Part shown: positions 1 to 11,326 of the stretch, one piece after another
Layout of the letters: the number at the start of each line of letters is the position of its first letter
Numbering within the stretch: the first letter of the stretch is position 1
Source: Benincasa hispida
Taxonomy: Eukaryota; Streptophyta; Magnoliopsida; Cucurbitales; Cucurbitaceae
Reading direction: 5' to 3'
Assembly (NCBI RefSeq): GCF_009727055.1
Contig: NC_052350.1
Location: 39,466,436-39,530,435, forward strand
DNA length: 64,000 bases
Position numbers and translations under genes: made by a program
The notes under the pieces: model-generated
Database searches by the model: none
What the model was told of the DNA's origin: nothing
What the model saw: the letters and a program-made list of their open reading frames with translations, nothing else

Positions 1-1
1 A

Positions 2-394
2 GGGAAGTTGAGCCCTAGGTACATCAGACGTTACGAGATAGTGGAACGTGTTGGTCCAGCAACTTACAGGTTAGCTTTACCCTTAGAGTTAGCTCGTATC
101 CACAATGTTTTCCATGTATCGATGTTGAGGAAGTATGTGCCAGATTCTACTCATGTATTGCCTGAACAACCAGTGCAATTAAAAGAAAATATGTCATACG
201 AGGAAGAACCGGTAGGAATTCTTGATAGAAAAAAGAAAGTACTAAGAAAAATGATGATACCTTTAGTAAAGGTATTATGGAGAAATCATGGTATTGAGGA
301 AGTTACATGGGAAGCCGAAGAGAAAATGAGAAGTAGATATCCCCAATTGTTCAGTCAATATCCTTGTACCAAATTTCGAGGAAAAATTTCCTAA
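2..394 (+). CDS. Ty3/gypsy polyprotein, C-terminal end (partial)
   Basis: This is the last part of a gypsy pol polyprotein, cut by the window edge. The frame is open from base 2; the TTG at base 8 is an internal Leu codon, not a start. It shows the integrase C-terminal fold with YEIVERVGPATYRLALP, then the FHVSMLRKYVPD motif, then a chromodomain-like tail with a LVKVLWRNHGIEEVTWE stretch that ends in a stop. This order is typical of chromodomain-bearing gypsy elements (Tekay/Del-like), where the tail is thought to guide integration into chromatin. No frameshift or stop interrupts the visible part. The purine-rich run at 391-406 and the probable LTR follow directly. Family assignment is firm; lineage is inferred. 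Confidence 0.88.
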   Translation, partial: GKLSPRYIRRYEIVERVGPATYRLALPLELARIHNVFHVSMLRKYVPDSTHVLPEQPVQLKENMSYEEEPVGILDRKKKVLRKMMIPLVKVLWRNHGIEEVTWEAEEKMRSRYPQLFSQYPCTKFRGKIS

Positions 395-407
395 GGAGGA
401 GCTAAAT

Positions 408-2662
408 TGTAAACCCCAAACCCTACTTTTCTTACTTAAATATATTAATGAATATGTTGAGTAGATTTAAATATGAGTTAATGATATATTGTAGGGAAAA
501 GTTGAGGAATAAGAAAAATGAAGGAAGAAAATTCTAAGTGTTGAAAGTTATGGCCCTCGGGTAGCTTTGAGTTTGGCCTTAGCAAGTAAAAACTTGGCTA
601 AGTATGGGAACTAGGAGTGGAAATCATGTGCATTGATGAGAGGTTTCCATGGGTGATAGCCTTTTCATTGGAGGTTAGGCAAGCACTTGGAAAGATTGGT
701 CGTGATGGTTAAGTGTTGGACGCATGAGGACACCATGTATTGGTAAGGGATGTGTGGTAGCCAAGGGTTGTAGAGGTTAGTGTGGCATGCAGCTGAGTGT
801 GTTGTCTTAGGTGATGATAAGAGTGGGCGATGCTAGGAAAATGGCTTGAGCAAGTAAGACTCGGCAGTTGCATGATGTGTAGGCGCTAGCTAGTTGGTGT
901 GCGATGGTCGAGAGCTTTCCATGCATTGATGAGGGACATGCGATAATCAAGCTTTAGAAGGTTAGGGAGCATTGTGAGCAAGGAGAAACCAAGGCGTTGG
1001 TCTTGGAGCAAGGCGATAAGGCATGCGGCCAAAGGAGTGTGAGATGGTGCAAGCAATGGTCTTGAGGCAAGCGACCAAGGGGTTGTGCGATGACATTGGA
1101 TGTGAGACTTGCATTGAGGATGTTGATGGTAAGTAACCTTGCATTGATGTCCAAGGGAAGCTAATTAGCTTAACCACCCTTTAAACGGCTTGTTGTCATG
1201 CTCAGATAAATTAACCTCAATTAGTGGATGAGGTGGCAGCTTGGTAATTAAAGGACAACATGCAGACTTGAGTATATAAAGGGAAGGCTGAATTCAAATG
1301 CACGGTTTGAGCAATTTACTCGTGCTTTTAAGGTGATTTCAAAGCCATCTAAAATCTAAATGAGTCTAGTTGACGAATAAGGGATGTTGAAAGGAAAATT
1401 GAAAGGAATCGAGTTGGAAATTGAAGAATTTGCAAGAAGGTCGAGCTCTCAGGTAAATCTAAGCCAGTGTTGAAGAATTGAAGTTTTTGGCAAAACCACG
1501 AGGAATTCTAAGCTCAAAGTTTAAGGTAAGCATATTAAGACAATTTTGAACAAGTTTTTAGAAGGAAATTTTCTGGGAAAAGGCATATAAAATGAGTTAT
1601 TTGAATTATAATTTGAATTTGGAAGTTTTGAACAAGCAGGTAGCTGCTTGGGTTGAACAAGCAGGCAACTCAAAGGTTGGCACACGTGCAAGAGGTTAGG
1701 CTGTGCATTGAGTTGTGCGATGAGCTATGTAGGCATATGCTAAAGGCTTGGATGCATAAAAGGTAGTGTGTGCATTGATGTTTGGCTGAAGGAGCACCTA
1801 GGATATGCGATTGGCGCATGGTGTGCGATGAAGGTGTATGTGTATGCCACATAGCCAAGGTTTAACACTAAAGAAATTTCTAAATGTTCAACGCATAGTA
1901 AGGCAGACGTTGAGAGGTAAGACTAATGTATTGAGGAAAATGTGGGCTTAAATATGCAATTTAGTCTCAAAAGGGAGACCATTGCTAGTAGCTAAAGCAT
2001 GTTGTTATGTCCACATATTTGACACCAATAAAAGAAGCTTACCAACCTTAAAACGAATTGCCAAACCGTGAGTGACTATGATTGTTTTCTAAATTTTTTA
2101 TAGAAATCCATGTTTTGATGAAAGCTTATTCTCATGCTAGTTATTTTACTAGAAGTTTCCAAGCAACACATTTTTCCTATGATATGAATGCATGCTAGTT
2201 GTTAAGTAAGAAGCATGTTTTAATTAGTAAGTTTTCAATTCACAAAGCATGCGTTAGATCTTTATACGTAAGTGACTTGATGCTTATAACTCAGTTATGT
2301 TATTATGTTTTAAGCATATACATTTCAGTAAATAAATCTTATGTTGATTAAGTTAAGCTTGATACTGAAAGACTTAGAGAAGGTATCTGAGTAGTAGTAC
2401 CTAAGGTATGACAGTACTTAGTTATTACTGCGTGCACGTAGGTAGATTCAACATTGGTTGTGTTGCGATCACTCCACACCAGCTAAGGCTTGACGTTGGG
2501 AGATTGAGCAAAATGGTTCTCTCTCAACTAAGGATCAGTTTAGTTATGTTTTCAGTTATGAGGAGCTTATAGAACTTTTATGTACATGTTGCTCTCTAAG
2601 TTTCAGATTTCACTATTCGATTTGTAGTTTTCAATTTTAAACATGGGAGCTGTGTTTTATTA
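408..2662 (+). mobile_element. Probable 3' LTR of the gypsy element at 1-394
   Basis: The LTR is taken to start at TGTAAACCCC just after a purine-rich tract (391-406) that follows the pol stop. It has no coding potential. A TATA box lies at 1273-1280. The far end is placed at TTATTACA, just before a CACTA-type terminus, but the partner LTR is outside the window, so the right boundary is inferred. Its G-rich, repetitive first kilobase differs in base use from the AT-rich DNA that follows. Confidence 0.5.
1273..1280 (+). promoter_or_regulatory. TATA box inside the LTR
   Basis: TATATAAA within GAGTATATAAAGGG. It is the only canonical TATA box I see in this LTR, about 865 bases from its start, and would mark the U3/R border, with transcription starting about 30 bases downstream. 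Inference from sequence only. Confidence 0.4.
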
Positions 2663-2860
2663 CACTACAAGAATTTTGGGCTTTAATGTCACTTGGAAAA
2701 AGTGAAATCGGATGTATAATGTCGGTTTTGTTTTTTTTTTTTTTTTTTTAAAAAAGTGGATCTTTAATAACGGTTTTAAATTGACAATGTAGGGGTACCT
2801 TTAATGTCGATTTTAAACCGACATTAAAGATCTATTTAATTTATCCTCTCACTTTCTATT
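2663..2860 (+). mobile_element. CACTA-type transposon terminus with subterminal hairpin
   Basis: The sequence opens with CACTACAAGAATTTTGGGC, the usual end of plant CACTA (EnSpm) transposons. It carries subterminal ACATTAAAG-type repeats, including a near-perfect hairpin at 2801-2831 with arms CTTTAATGTCG and CGACATTAAAG, and a poly-T run near 2728-2748. I found no matching inverted end (TTCTTGTAGTG) downstream, so the other end is lost, mutated or displaced. No transposase is visible, so this is a non-autonomous or truncated copy. Confidence 0.55.
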
Positions 2861-5122
2861 TTCCCCCTATTATTTTCATTTCCCTCTTCACTCTCCCCCT
2901 ATTTTCTTTTTCCTCTCATTCTCACACTTTCCTCTTGAATCCCTATTCTTTCTCACTATTCTCTTCCAAATTCTTTCCGTTTTTTCGTCGATCGTGGGTG
3001 AAGAGTCTATCGTGGTGTAGATCTGGCCTTCGTGCAGGTATGTTCGTCGTGCAACCCGCGCCACCGCACCCCAATCGCTTGGATCTGCTGCTCGTTCCAC
3101 CAAAGCGCCATAGCCACGCGTCGTCATTCGCGTGTCTTAGCTGCACGTGCCGCCAACTTCGTTATTGGCCAAATATCCCCATAATTTTCACTACTCTACT
3201 TCTCAATTTTTAAAATTGATCGAAAATGAATCCCTCGAAAAGAAAAAAGTTAATAAATACCTTTTAACTTTTGAAAATAGAGCTCTAACAAATGAGATTA
3301 AAGATTTTTGTGATAGTTGAAAGCCAACAAATTGGGACTTCTACCAAGCCTTCGACGCTCACACCATCAACGACAAACCATGCCCTCTCTTTCCCTGCTT
3401 CGAAAAATATATTTCCATTTTTCCCCTTTAAAATTTCTAGTATTAGAGACAATCTTCAAACTCCCATTCCTAATTCGACTTAAACATTAATTTGATGGGC
3501 TATAAATAAGTTTTTAGATGAATAAATATATAAGAGCTCCTTTGTTTTTTATGATAGTGTAACGAAATATAGTAGAGCTCTTAAAAAGCAATTGTTTTAC
3601 ATATATGAAAAGTTGCACTTTTTAGCTTGTCATAGATGAGGCTAAAATGTATAATGATGTATTTTATTTAGTAAGAACAATTGCTTCAGACTAACTAAAG
3701 AAAACATAAAACATATAATCATTTGGTAGCTTTTATTCAAGTTCTTATTGTTAGTTTCTATTGCCCTTTGGTCTTGTCACAATTGAATATTGTTCTGCTG
3801 ATTTTTTCATGTTTGTTGTTAATACTTTGCCTACTTGTTTTTGATTATCTGTGTGAGTTTCTGTATTGTTATTGACTATAGTTCTTTTATGTCTTTCATC
3901 TTGAGCAAGCTTTAATGAGTATTCTTTTATGGATTTATCTTTTCCAGTTGATATTGAATAGTGTTCTCTTGCTTGGCTCAAGTAGCCAAACGATTGTAGA
4001 TAGGCCAACAGTACCAAGTGCAGTTGTGCAACTCCCTTAGTTGGTGGAGTTCAATTGGAGTGTCTCTTTGCTTTTGTTTTCTATCTCTAAACTTGCCTGT
4101 GGATTTTTTTTTTTTAAGTTTCTACATTGCTCGGAGAAGAGAAAATGTCAAGAACATCAATTTGATGTTTATGAGAAATGCAAGAACAGAGAGGTATTTC
4201 TTTAACTTAGTTATGTGTAAATACTGATCTATTGATTGATTGTTGGATGTTTAGATTTTGTTATTGCTCTATAGAACTACATGTTAGATTTGTGATATGT
4301 TTCCATCTGTTAGGTATTTTATTCATTGTTAGCTTTTCTTGAAGTATTTATAGAAAGAGTCTAACTCTAAGGATGCGAGTCTCGAAATATATCTCGAAAT
4401 TAATCTTTAGAGTTCTCGTTTCTTATTTGATAGATGGTTGTTAAGAGTTCTCCTTTCTTATACTAACTACTTGTGTTTGTTGTCTTTTGAAATCACTTCT
4501 TTCCGTAGATTTTGTGGTTTATTGGGATATTTGTTTGGATTGATGGAATTTTGAACTTTACTGAGTTTTTGTTTTTTGCTTTTATTTTCATTGATAGGAA
4601 CTGAGTTCATGAATTTGGTGGTATAAGATCGAATTTCCATGTGACAGGTTTTAAGATTTGAAGTCAAGTGAGTAATCAGATTTGAGTTTTTGTAAATCAT
4701 TGTTGTTTACGTTTGTAAATCATTGTTGTTTTTGTGACAACTTTTGAGATTTGAAGTACATTGTGAGCTAAATTTTCTTGTTGATGTATGTGTTCTTGAA
4801 TATTCATTTTTTAGGAATTCTGATAGTTATGTTGAGAACAAGTGGTTGTGGAATATTATTGGGAGTGTGTTTCTTTGAACAGGTTCAAGGTAAATATTTG
4901 GTTTTGTTGTGGTAGCATCGTTATGCTACCGAAAATTATCCATCGTCTTCGTAGGTCATATCTAAGTAACCAACCTTCTCTTCTTGAAGATCTTGAAAAA
5001 GAAGATTCTTTCATTTATTCAACTATTGAGTTTTATTGTATTGCAAGTACAACAAAAGAGTAAAGAGTTGGTATCGCAACCTCTTTATGCTTTTTCTTGG
5101 GGAACTCTAGATCCAACACATT
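2861..5122. other. Unassigned sequence between two CACTA-like ends
   Basis: I recognise no gene here. A GC-richer block lies at about 2985-3165, flanked by pyrimidine-rich DNA. Short open frames at 2935-3213, 3751-4017 and 4842-5063 have no recognisable domain, and codon use looks random. Much of 3500-5000 has the T-rich look of plant introns. It could be the body of a non-autonomous CACTA element with captured host DNA, which would fit the epimerase relic just downstream, but I cannot show it. Confidence 0.4.
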
Positions 5123-5150
5123 CACTACAAGAATTTTGCCTTGAATGTAC
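5123..5150 (+). mobile_element. Second CACTA-like terminus
   Basis: CACTACAAGAATTTTG repeats the terminus at 2663 in the same orientation, followed by TTGAATGT in place of TTTAATGT. Same orientation means it is not the opposite end of the first element. It may be the start of a second, truncated element, or a duplicated end. Confidence 0.35.
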
Positions 5151-5523
5151 CATTTATGCACATTGGTAATATAAAAAGGTTGCGATTATGAAAGTTTTTT
5201 TTTTTATTAACTTAAAAATTAAACATGACATGTTTTAAGCCTCAGTCACTTTGGTAATGTAAACAGGTCAAAGAGCATTATTTAATTTGAAAGGTTGAAT
5301 AAAAGACAAGGTATGAGTTCCTACCCCATGTTTATACAATGTAACATTTATAGTTGTGCTACTAGTGTGAGTGCAAGTTTTTCTATGCTTCTAGTGTTTA
5401 CATCTACCCTGAATTTAAGCAATTGGAAACTAATGTTCATATTTACTTATGTGTTAATGATTTGGAAACTAAACAACTGTTAGACATGTGCTTATTAAAA
5501 CTGTGTTAACGTTTGTTTCATAG

Positions 5524-5870
5524 CCCCAAGATGCTTATGGTTTAGAGAAGCTTGCTATAGAGGAGTTGTGCAAACATTATACTAAGGATTTCAGTATTGA
5601 GTGCCGAATTGGGAGGTTCCACAACATTTATGGTCCATTTGGAACATGGAAAGGTAAATCCAAATGCAAGAAATGATTATGTTATTTCTGGAAAATTCAT
5701 AATGTAAGATCTAATGCTATCGGTTCATTCATATAGGTGGAAGGGAAAAAGCTCCTGCTGCATTCTACAGGAAGGCCTTCACTTCTGTAGACAAGTTTGA
5801 GATGTGGGGAGATGGTCTTCAAACAAGATCTTTCACTTTCATTGATGAATGTGTAGAAGGTGTCCTGAGG
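5524..5870 (+). pseudogene. GME: GDP-mannose 3,5-epimerase gene fragment (two exons)
   Basis: Two exons of the plant enzyme that converts GDP-D-mannose to GDP-L-galactose in ascorbate and cell-wall sugar synthesis. Exon one is 5524-5653 and begins PQDAYGLEKLAIEELCKHY; it holds the SDR catalytic Tyr and Lys (Y-G-L-E-K). An intron (5654-5736, GT...AG) follows. Exon two (5737-about 5869) begins GGREKAPAAFYRKAF and runs through KFEMWGDGLQTRSFTF to DECVEGVLR. Together they encode about 87 of the roughly 376 residues in the family. Neither exon has a stop, but a usual Cys is Tyr and a usual Gln is Phe in AAFYRKAF. The donor after exon two reads GC rather than GT. No exons for the nucleotide-binding N-terminus or the C-terminal third are visible nearby, and a Copia LTR begins at 5961. 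A retained intron means a DNA-level copy, not a retrocopy. It is most likely a non-functional fragment. Confidence 0.85.
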
Positions 5871-5960
5871 CAAGAAAACTCAATTGTTGTAAATTCCATG
5901 TTTAAAATTTGTTCTTTCTTGGATTTGGTATAATCTTAAGCACCTCAAGAGTGTTCAAAG

Positions 5961-6844
5961 TGAAGGAAATTGAACATGAGGATTTTCATGAGCAACGGAA
6001 AGATCATTCCAAATTACAATCGTAAATGAACTTTACAATTACAATCAAAATTAGAAACATATGTTTATGCATTAAAACTAGAAATTACAGCATGTCATAT
6101 AAAAGATCAAGGATAAACGCTACACACTTTTGCAGACTCATCGCCAAACTCCTTGATCACGAGCGGTTGAACACAGCAACACTCGAACACTCGTCCAACA
6201 TGACCGCTACACTGCACGAACACCGTATACTCGAACTCAGTGATTGTCTAGGTCACGAACACCCCGAACAAAATGAACGGCCACCACAGAACCTCGACAG
6301 TGTCGAGTTAAGTATGACACCACCAAGAAGGCTACCTTGGTATTCTCAGTATGAGAATCCAGAGGGTAGGCTTTGTGTGGACTTGGTTTGAGGCAGAACA
6401 ACGGACGAAATACAATTGTGTAAATGATTGAGTAGGTGGGAGATGACAGAACCTATCGTATAGTTTGATGCCCAATCATCTAGCAAAAGCTAAACAATCG
6501 TTTAGCTCATCTCTTAGTTGAGTGTCTGTCGCCTGCTCACTCCACATGACTGGTCAGGATCTACCATCTGTAATAGTTTACAACACTTGAAAACCTCTAC
6601 AAAGTGAATCGTATCTGTAGTGTCACTAGGATCAAGTATCCCACCTTAATCCTTATACTACAAACCTATTTAGGTTATCACTTAAGTCGTGATCCACTTG
6701 TGTATCATATATACATGCTTACATGTACATAAGATAACCATGGAGCTTTGTTTATTGGATATCAGTAAATGCCAGAATGACATAACAGTTATTTTATTCA
6801 TAAAACAACGAGACTTCGGGAGAATTAGGATACCAATCTCAACA
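5961..6844 (-). repeat. 3' LTR of the minus-strand Copia, internally deleted
   Basis: An 884-bp LTR bounded by TGAAGGAAAT (plus-strand view) and ...TCTCAACA; on its own strand it starts TGTTGAGATTGG. Compared with the middle LTR it lacks a segment of about 1.1 kb that corresponds to roughly 13910-15065, with the break near 6530-6540. It carries CGATCG-like motif units near 6410-6520. The flank at 5960 is CAAAG; the matching duplication on the other side is lost. Confidence 0.8.
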
Positions 6845-6951
6845 ATCCTCCATTTGTCCTAATGCCTTGGGAGACTAATGTACAATACAATATAAAACAT
6901 GTACAATATACAATAAACTAGGGCATACCCCAGTATCATCTCTCACTTTCT

Positions 6952-7344
6952 CTAGACAAGATGTCGCATGTCCCGCAGACCCAGACTCTCAAGGTGACCC
7001 TCGAACACTTTAGCTGTGAGAGCCTTTGTAAAGGGATCAGCAACGTTGTGCTTCAATGCGATCTTTGTGACTATCACATCACCGCGATATATAATCTCCC
7101 TGATCAAGTGGTATTTCTGCTCTATGTGCTTACCCTGACGATGACTCCGAGGCTCCGTTGAATTTTCCACAGCCTCGCTGTTATCACAATACAGAGTGAT
7201 AGGCAAATCCATATTTGGAATAACTTCCAAATCTGAAAGGAATTTCCTCAGCCAAACAGTCTTCTTAGCTGCTTCACAAGCAACTACGTATTCGACTTCC
7301 ATAGTGGAGTCCACGATGCATCCTTGCTTGATGCTTCGCCACAT
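6952..7344 (-). pseudogene. Copia RNase H domain
   Basis: C-terminal RNase H of the Copia polyprotein, which removes RNA from the RNA:DNA hybrid during reverse transcription. Visible motifs are CIVDSTMEVEYVVACEAAK (the acidic E of the active site), VWLRKFLSDLEV, ITLYCDNSEAV (acidic D) and the C-terminal SHRQGKHIEQKYHLIRE, NVADPFTKAL and RDMRHLV before the stop. The frame is open over 130 residues. The first acidic residue lies in the neighbouring segment at 7372-7755 (YTNSDFQTDKDS), separated by a short break near 7345-7371. The polypurine tract and LTR follow. Confidence 0.85.
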
Positions 7345-7371
7345 TACAACCCCTCCATTCAGAGTGAAAAC

Positions 7372-8400
7372 TTACCCCGATGTTGATTTGTGAGAATCTT
7401 TATCGGTCTGAAAGTCAGAGTTCGTGTATCCTGTAAGGATCAAATCCTTATCTCCATACACAAGCATGTAGTCCTTCGTTCTCCGAAGATACTTGACGAT
7501 CGTCTTGACCAACTTCCAATGATCAAATCCTAGATTGGACTGATACCGACTGACAATCTCTACACCATAGCAAATGTCGGGTTTGGTACACAACATTGCA
7601 TACATTAAGCTTCCTACAGCTGAAGCATAAGGAATCCGTCTCGTCTCCTCAACCTCTTGAGGTGTCTTAGGACATTGATCCTTAGACAAAAAGATTCCAT
7701 GCCTTAACAGTAACAAACCCCTCTTGGAATCTTGCATCCTGTACCTAATCAACATTTGATTGATGTACGATGCCTGAGACAGGGCTAACCGTTTGTTCTT
7801 ACGATCCTGAATGATCTGGATCCTTAGAATGTACTATGCCTCACCCAAATCTTTCATTTGGAACTGGGTAGCTTGCCATTTCTTAATGTTAGTCAGATAC
7901 TCTACATCAGAGTAGGATATCATCCACATACAATACTAGAAAAGCTACTGAACTGTTGATGATCTTCTTCTAAACATAAAGTTCATCAACATTCTGATCA
8001 AAGCCAAACGACTTGACTGTAGTGTCAAATATGATGTTCCATGATCTAGGTGCTTGATTCAACCTATAAATGGACTTATTAAGCTTGCAAACTCTTTGCT
8101 CTTGATATGGAACTATGAACCTCTCTGGTTGAGTCATATAGATGGTCTTTTCAATATTACAATTAAGAAAGGCAGTTTTGACGTCCATTTTCCATATTTC
8201 ATAATCATAAAATGTGGCTATTGATAGAAGAATCCTGATAGACTTGAGCATGACAACAGGTGAGAAAGTTTCCTCATAGTCAACTCCCTCAACCTTGGTA
8301 TAACCCATTGCCACGAGTCGAGCCTTAAAGGTTTGCACCTTTCCATCTACACCTCTTTTTCGCTTATAGATCCACTTACACCCAATAGGTCTTACCCTAT
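7372..8400 (-). pseudogene. Copia reverse transcriptase, broken
   Basis: Reverse transcriptase copying element RNA into DNA. The piece 7970-8338 reads FKARLVAMGYTKVEGVDYE, VVMLKSIRILLSIATF and IWKMDVKTAFLN, so the first catalytic Asp is kept. The second motif, LYVDDI, can be read on the minus strand near 7910-7930. The piece 7372-7755 holds the end of RT (SAVGSLMYAMLCTKPDI, YGVEIVSRYQSN, VKYLRRTKDYMLVY). At least two frame breaks separate these pieces. Shadow frames on the plus strand are not genes. Confidence 0.85.
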
Positions 8401-9235
8401 CAGGTGGATCAACAAGCTTCTAGATGTTATTGAAGTACATAGACTCTATTTCCTGGTTCATGGCCTTAACCCATTCATCTTTGTGAACATCCTCCATTGC
8501 TTTCTTAAAAGACAATGGATCCTTGATCCCATCATTCGAAATGACGTTTTGGGCTTCAGTCAAACCCATGTAGCGATCCAGTGGGTTCATAACCCTCCCA
8601 ACATGTCGAGGCAGTCTCAACTCTTGAGTTGGTTAACTAGATGTTCCGACCTCAACAACTCTTATTGATCTGCCAGCCTGTTTAACAACTCTTGTTGAAC
8701 CCTCAATAGTCTTAGTCTCACTAGAGATCTCACGCAAAACGAGCTTACTTCGTGGCTTATGATCCCCCATGTGGTCTTCTTCCAAGAAAATAGCATTTGT
8801 AGAAACAAACTCTTTGTTTTCACTCGAATCATAGAAGTATCCACCTCTCGTTTCCTTGGGGTAGCCTACAGAGAGGCAAACCTTCGAACGCGGTTCCAAC
8901 TTCTTTGGGTTAGTCACTAGCACATGTGCCGGATAGCCCCAAATCCTGAGATGGCGTAAACTACCTTTACGGCCTCTCCATAACTCAAAAGGTGTTTCAT
9001 AAACATTTTTCAAGGGAACGTTGTTCAGGTTATAACATGTAGTTTGCACTGCAGAACCCTAAAACGAGTCTGGAAGATGAGCATAACTCATCATAGATCG
9101 AACCATGTCCAACAAGGTTCTATTTCTCCTCTCTGATACACCATTCTGTTGAGGTATACCAGGGATCGAGAGTTAGGATGCAATCCCATCTTCTATCAAA
9201 TAGTTCTGGAATTGGAGATCCATGTACTCTCCACC
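8401..9235 (-). pseudogene. Copia integrase C-terminal half and linker to RT
   Basis: On the minus strand from 9235 inwards I read QQNGVSERRNRTL around 9100-9160, which holds the catalytic Glu of the D-D-E integrase. The C-terminal region follows: PLKNVYETPFELWRGRKGS, the beta-strand module LRHLRIWGYPAHVLV, SKVCLSVGYPKETRGGYFY and VSTNAIFLEEDH (8633-9049). The piece 8420-8620 is the start of the RT region (PLSFKKAMEDVHKDEWVKAM). It is broken by frameshifts and stops. Confidence 0.8.
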
Positions 9236-9874
9236 ACGATCAGATCATAGTGTTTTTATCTTCTTACCTAACAAGTTTTGAACTTCAGCCTTATATTCCT
9301 TGAACTTGTCAAGGGCTTCAAACTTACATTGCATTTGGTAGAGATACCCGAACCTTGAATAATCATATATGAAAGAGATGAAATATTCATACCCACCCCG
9401 AGCTCTAACATTCATCAGACCACAGAGGTCTGAATGCACAAGCTCTAAGGCTTCCTTGACTCTGTAACCTTTTCCAGTAAAAGGTCGTTTGGTTATCTTG
9501 CCTTCGAGGCATGATTCACATATCGACAATGAGTTTTCTTCTAAACTCTTTAGAAGTCCACTTTTCACCAACTTTTTAATCCTATTAAGGTTGATGTGAC
9601 CTAACTTTAGATGCCAAAGATGGGCGTTTTCCTTAGGAGAAACCTTTGGTCTTTTAGCTGTTGTTGTCGTACTGAACATTTCAGTGTTAAACAAGGCTTT
9701 TATGACTAACGATCTTAGTACATATAAGTTACTTTCCATTGCACAATAACCAATCTTTATTCCATTCTTGAAAATAAACACTTTATTCTCAGAAAAGAAG
9801 ACAATATACCCTTGTTCAATGAGACAAGAAACCGAGATTAAGTTCCTCTTAATATGAGGAACTACGAAAAACAT
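9236..9874 (-). pseudogene. Copia GAG-pre-integrase and integrase core
   Basis: An open frame of 209 residues. It begins VPHIKRNLISVSCLIEQGY, then the zinc-binding region HLWHLKLGHINLNRI with CESCLEGKITKRPF (H-H-C-C), then the integrase core with the first Asp in LVHSDLCGLMN and RGGYEYFISFIYDYSRFGY. The second Asp motif (SDRGGEYMD) lies just past the end, after an in-frame TGA that replaces an expected sense codon in IKTLxSDRGG. That kind of stop fits C-to-T decay. Confidence 0.87.
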
Positions 9875-9977
9875 TATCTAGTAACAGATAAAGTTTCTTG
9901 TCAACAAATAACTTCAGCCTGCCTACAGTAATAATTGAAACAATCTCATCAGTACCGACTCTAAAAGTCATCTCTGC

Positions 9978-10490
9978 CTATGGCAACGTTTGCCAGGAAC
10001 TGAATCCTTGGTAAGAAGAACTGACATGATTGGTAGCACCCGAATCAAGGATCCAGGCAGAATCATCATTCTCTACCAAACACGTCTCCAAGATCAATAA
10101 ATCAGATTTACTGTCTTTCCTCCTCTTTTGGAGAGTAGTGGGATCAATATCAGAATAACTGACACTATTGATTTTGTCATCCATCCCTTTATGCTCGAAA
10201 AGTAAGAACTGACATTCAAACAAATCTTGCAGTGAGTCCATGATCTCACGTGTAATGACCATGTTCTCAACCCTTTTGGCCAAAACATCAGGTATATTGC
10301 CAAAATGTGAAGTCAGGCCAATGAATTAGCCTTCATCCATATCTCATATGCATTGCGAACACTTCGCGGTGTATCAAGGGTTGGGATTTGAGGACACTTC
10401 TCAACCATGACAAATACGAGGTCGTTTGCCACAAAATACATTTCACATGATTCTTTCCACTGTATGTAGTTGGTCATATAAAAAATACTA
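9978..10490 (-). pseudogene. Copia gag remnant and aspartic protease
   Basis: The minus strand encodes a short gag (homologous to the plus-strand copy at 19370-19741), including KRVENMVITREIMDSLQDLF and ECQFLLFEHKGMDDK, then DPTTLQKRRKDSKSDLLILE, then the protease active site AWILDSGATNHVSSSY (Asp-Ser-Gly). The gag is much shorter than usual for Copia and has a frame break near 10290-10330. I see no clear CCHC zinc knuckle. The same short form occurs in the plus-strand relative, so the loss predates their separation. Confidence 0.75.
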
Positions 10491-11310
10491 AATGGACATA
10501 CTAATGAGTTGCTGAAAAGAAAAACACATTGACCAACTTTAGGTTTCTAAGCAAATACCCATTGTAAAACAAACAACATCCAATAAGGTTTTAGCAAAAC
10601 TAATATGAACCCCATGTGACATCTAGTTTCGCAATGATGCTTCAAAGGTTTAGGACAAAAGCCACCGAAAGGAGGTCAATTATTGCTCCTCTGAATTGAG
10701 AAGTCTCAACCAGTCATTAATACCAGAAAAACTCTTGCTCCTATAACGACTAGTCATTATTGATTTGGCCAAGAGATCATTAACTTACTTAACAATTTCT
10801 TGTAAATGCTCCCACTACAATCGTTTACCTTTAGCGCCTACGCGATCGGGCAACCAATGCTACGCGATAGAGTAAATGATTTACCCGATCGTTTAGCATA
10901 GCTAAACAATCATTTAGTAAATACTACACGATTGTATAGAAAAATCTACATGATCACTTAGATAAATCCAAACGATCGTTTACCTAAGGCTACACGATAC
11001 GATCAACTCTTGGTCTTCTTCTTCGTTGAGAACCGCATCTCCATGCTTCGAAACTTCATCACGAATGCTCGACTAACTCAAACTTTTTGAATTATAGACT
11101 CGATTGCAAGTTAATTATGCCCAGAAACACAAGGGTCCTTACAAATTAACATTTTGTAATTGAAGAAAGCTTTAAACAAAAGCAATTAAACCCAAAAACA
11201 TTCATCAACTCCATCCATAAAAGTTTAACAATTAAACACAAATGCAGAAACTCACCAAGACTGTAAAAGAAGTTCAAAACAGACTTGTAATTTGGAATAT
11301 CAGAAAAACT
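10491..11310 (-). other. Copia leader region with CGATCG motif array
   Basis: Non-coding stretch between the PBS and gag on the minus strand. The part at 10500-10830 matches the plus-strand copy at about 19120-19350. A cluster of short palindromic units (types AAACGATCGTTTA and TACACGATTGTATAG) lies at about 10840-11005. No gene is seen. Confidence 0.6.
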
Positions 11311-11326
11311 TGGGTCTGATACCAAT
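11311..11326 (-). other. Primer-binding site of the minus-strand Copia
   Basis: The minus strand reads ATTGGTATCAGACCCA directly after the LTR end. It resembles the initiator tRNA-Met primer site (TGGTATCAGAGC) used by most plant Copia elements. It fixes the inner edge of the middle LTR at 11327. Confidence 0.8.

Noticed and set aside
2935..3213. Arg/Pro-rich open frame in a GC-richer patch
   Set aside because: No domain, no homologue recognised, overlapping frames on both strands, within unassigned transposon-like DNA.
6026..6391. Open frame of 121 residues on the plus strand
   Set aside because: It lies entirely within a Copia 3' LTR and is not kept open in the sister LTR (13554-13760).
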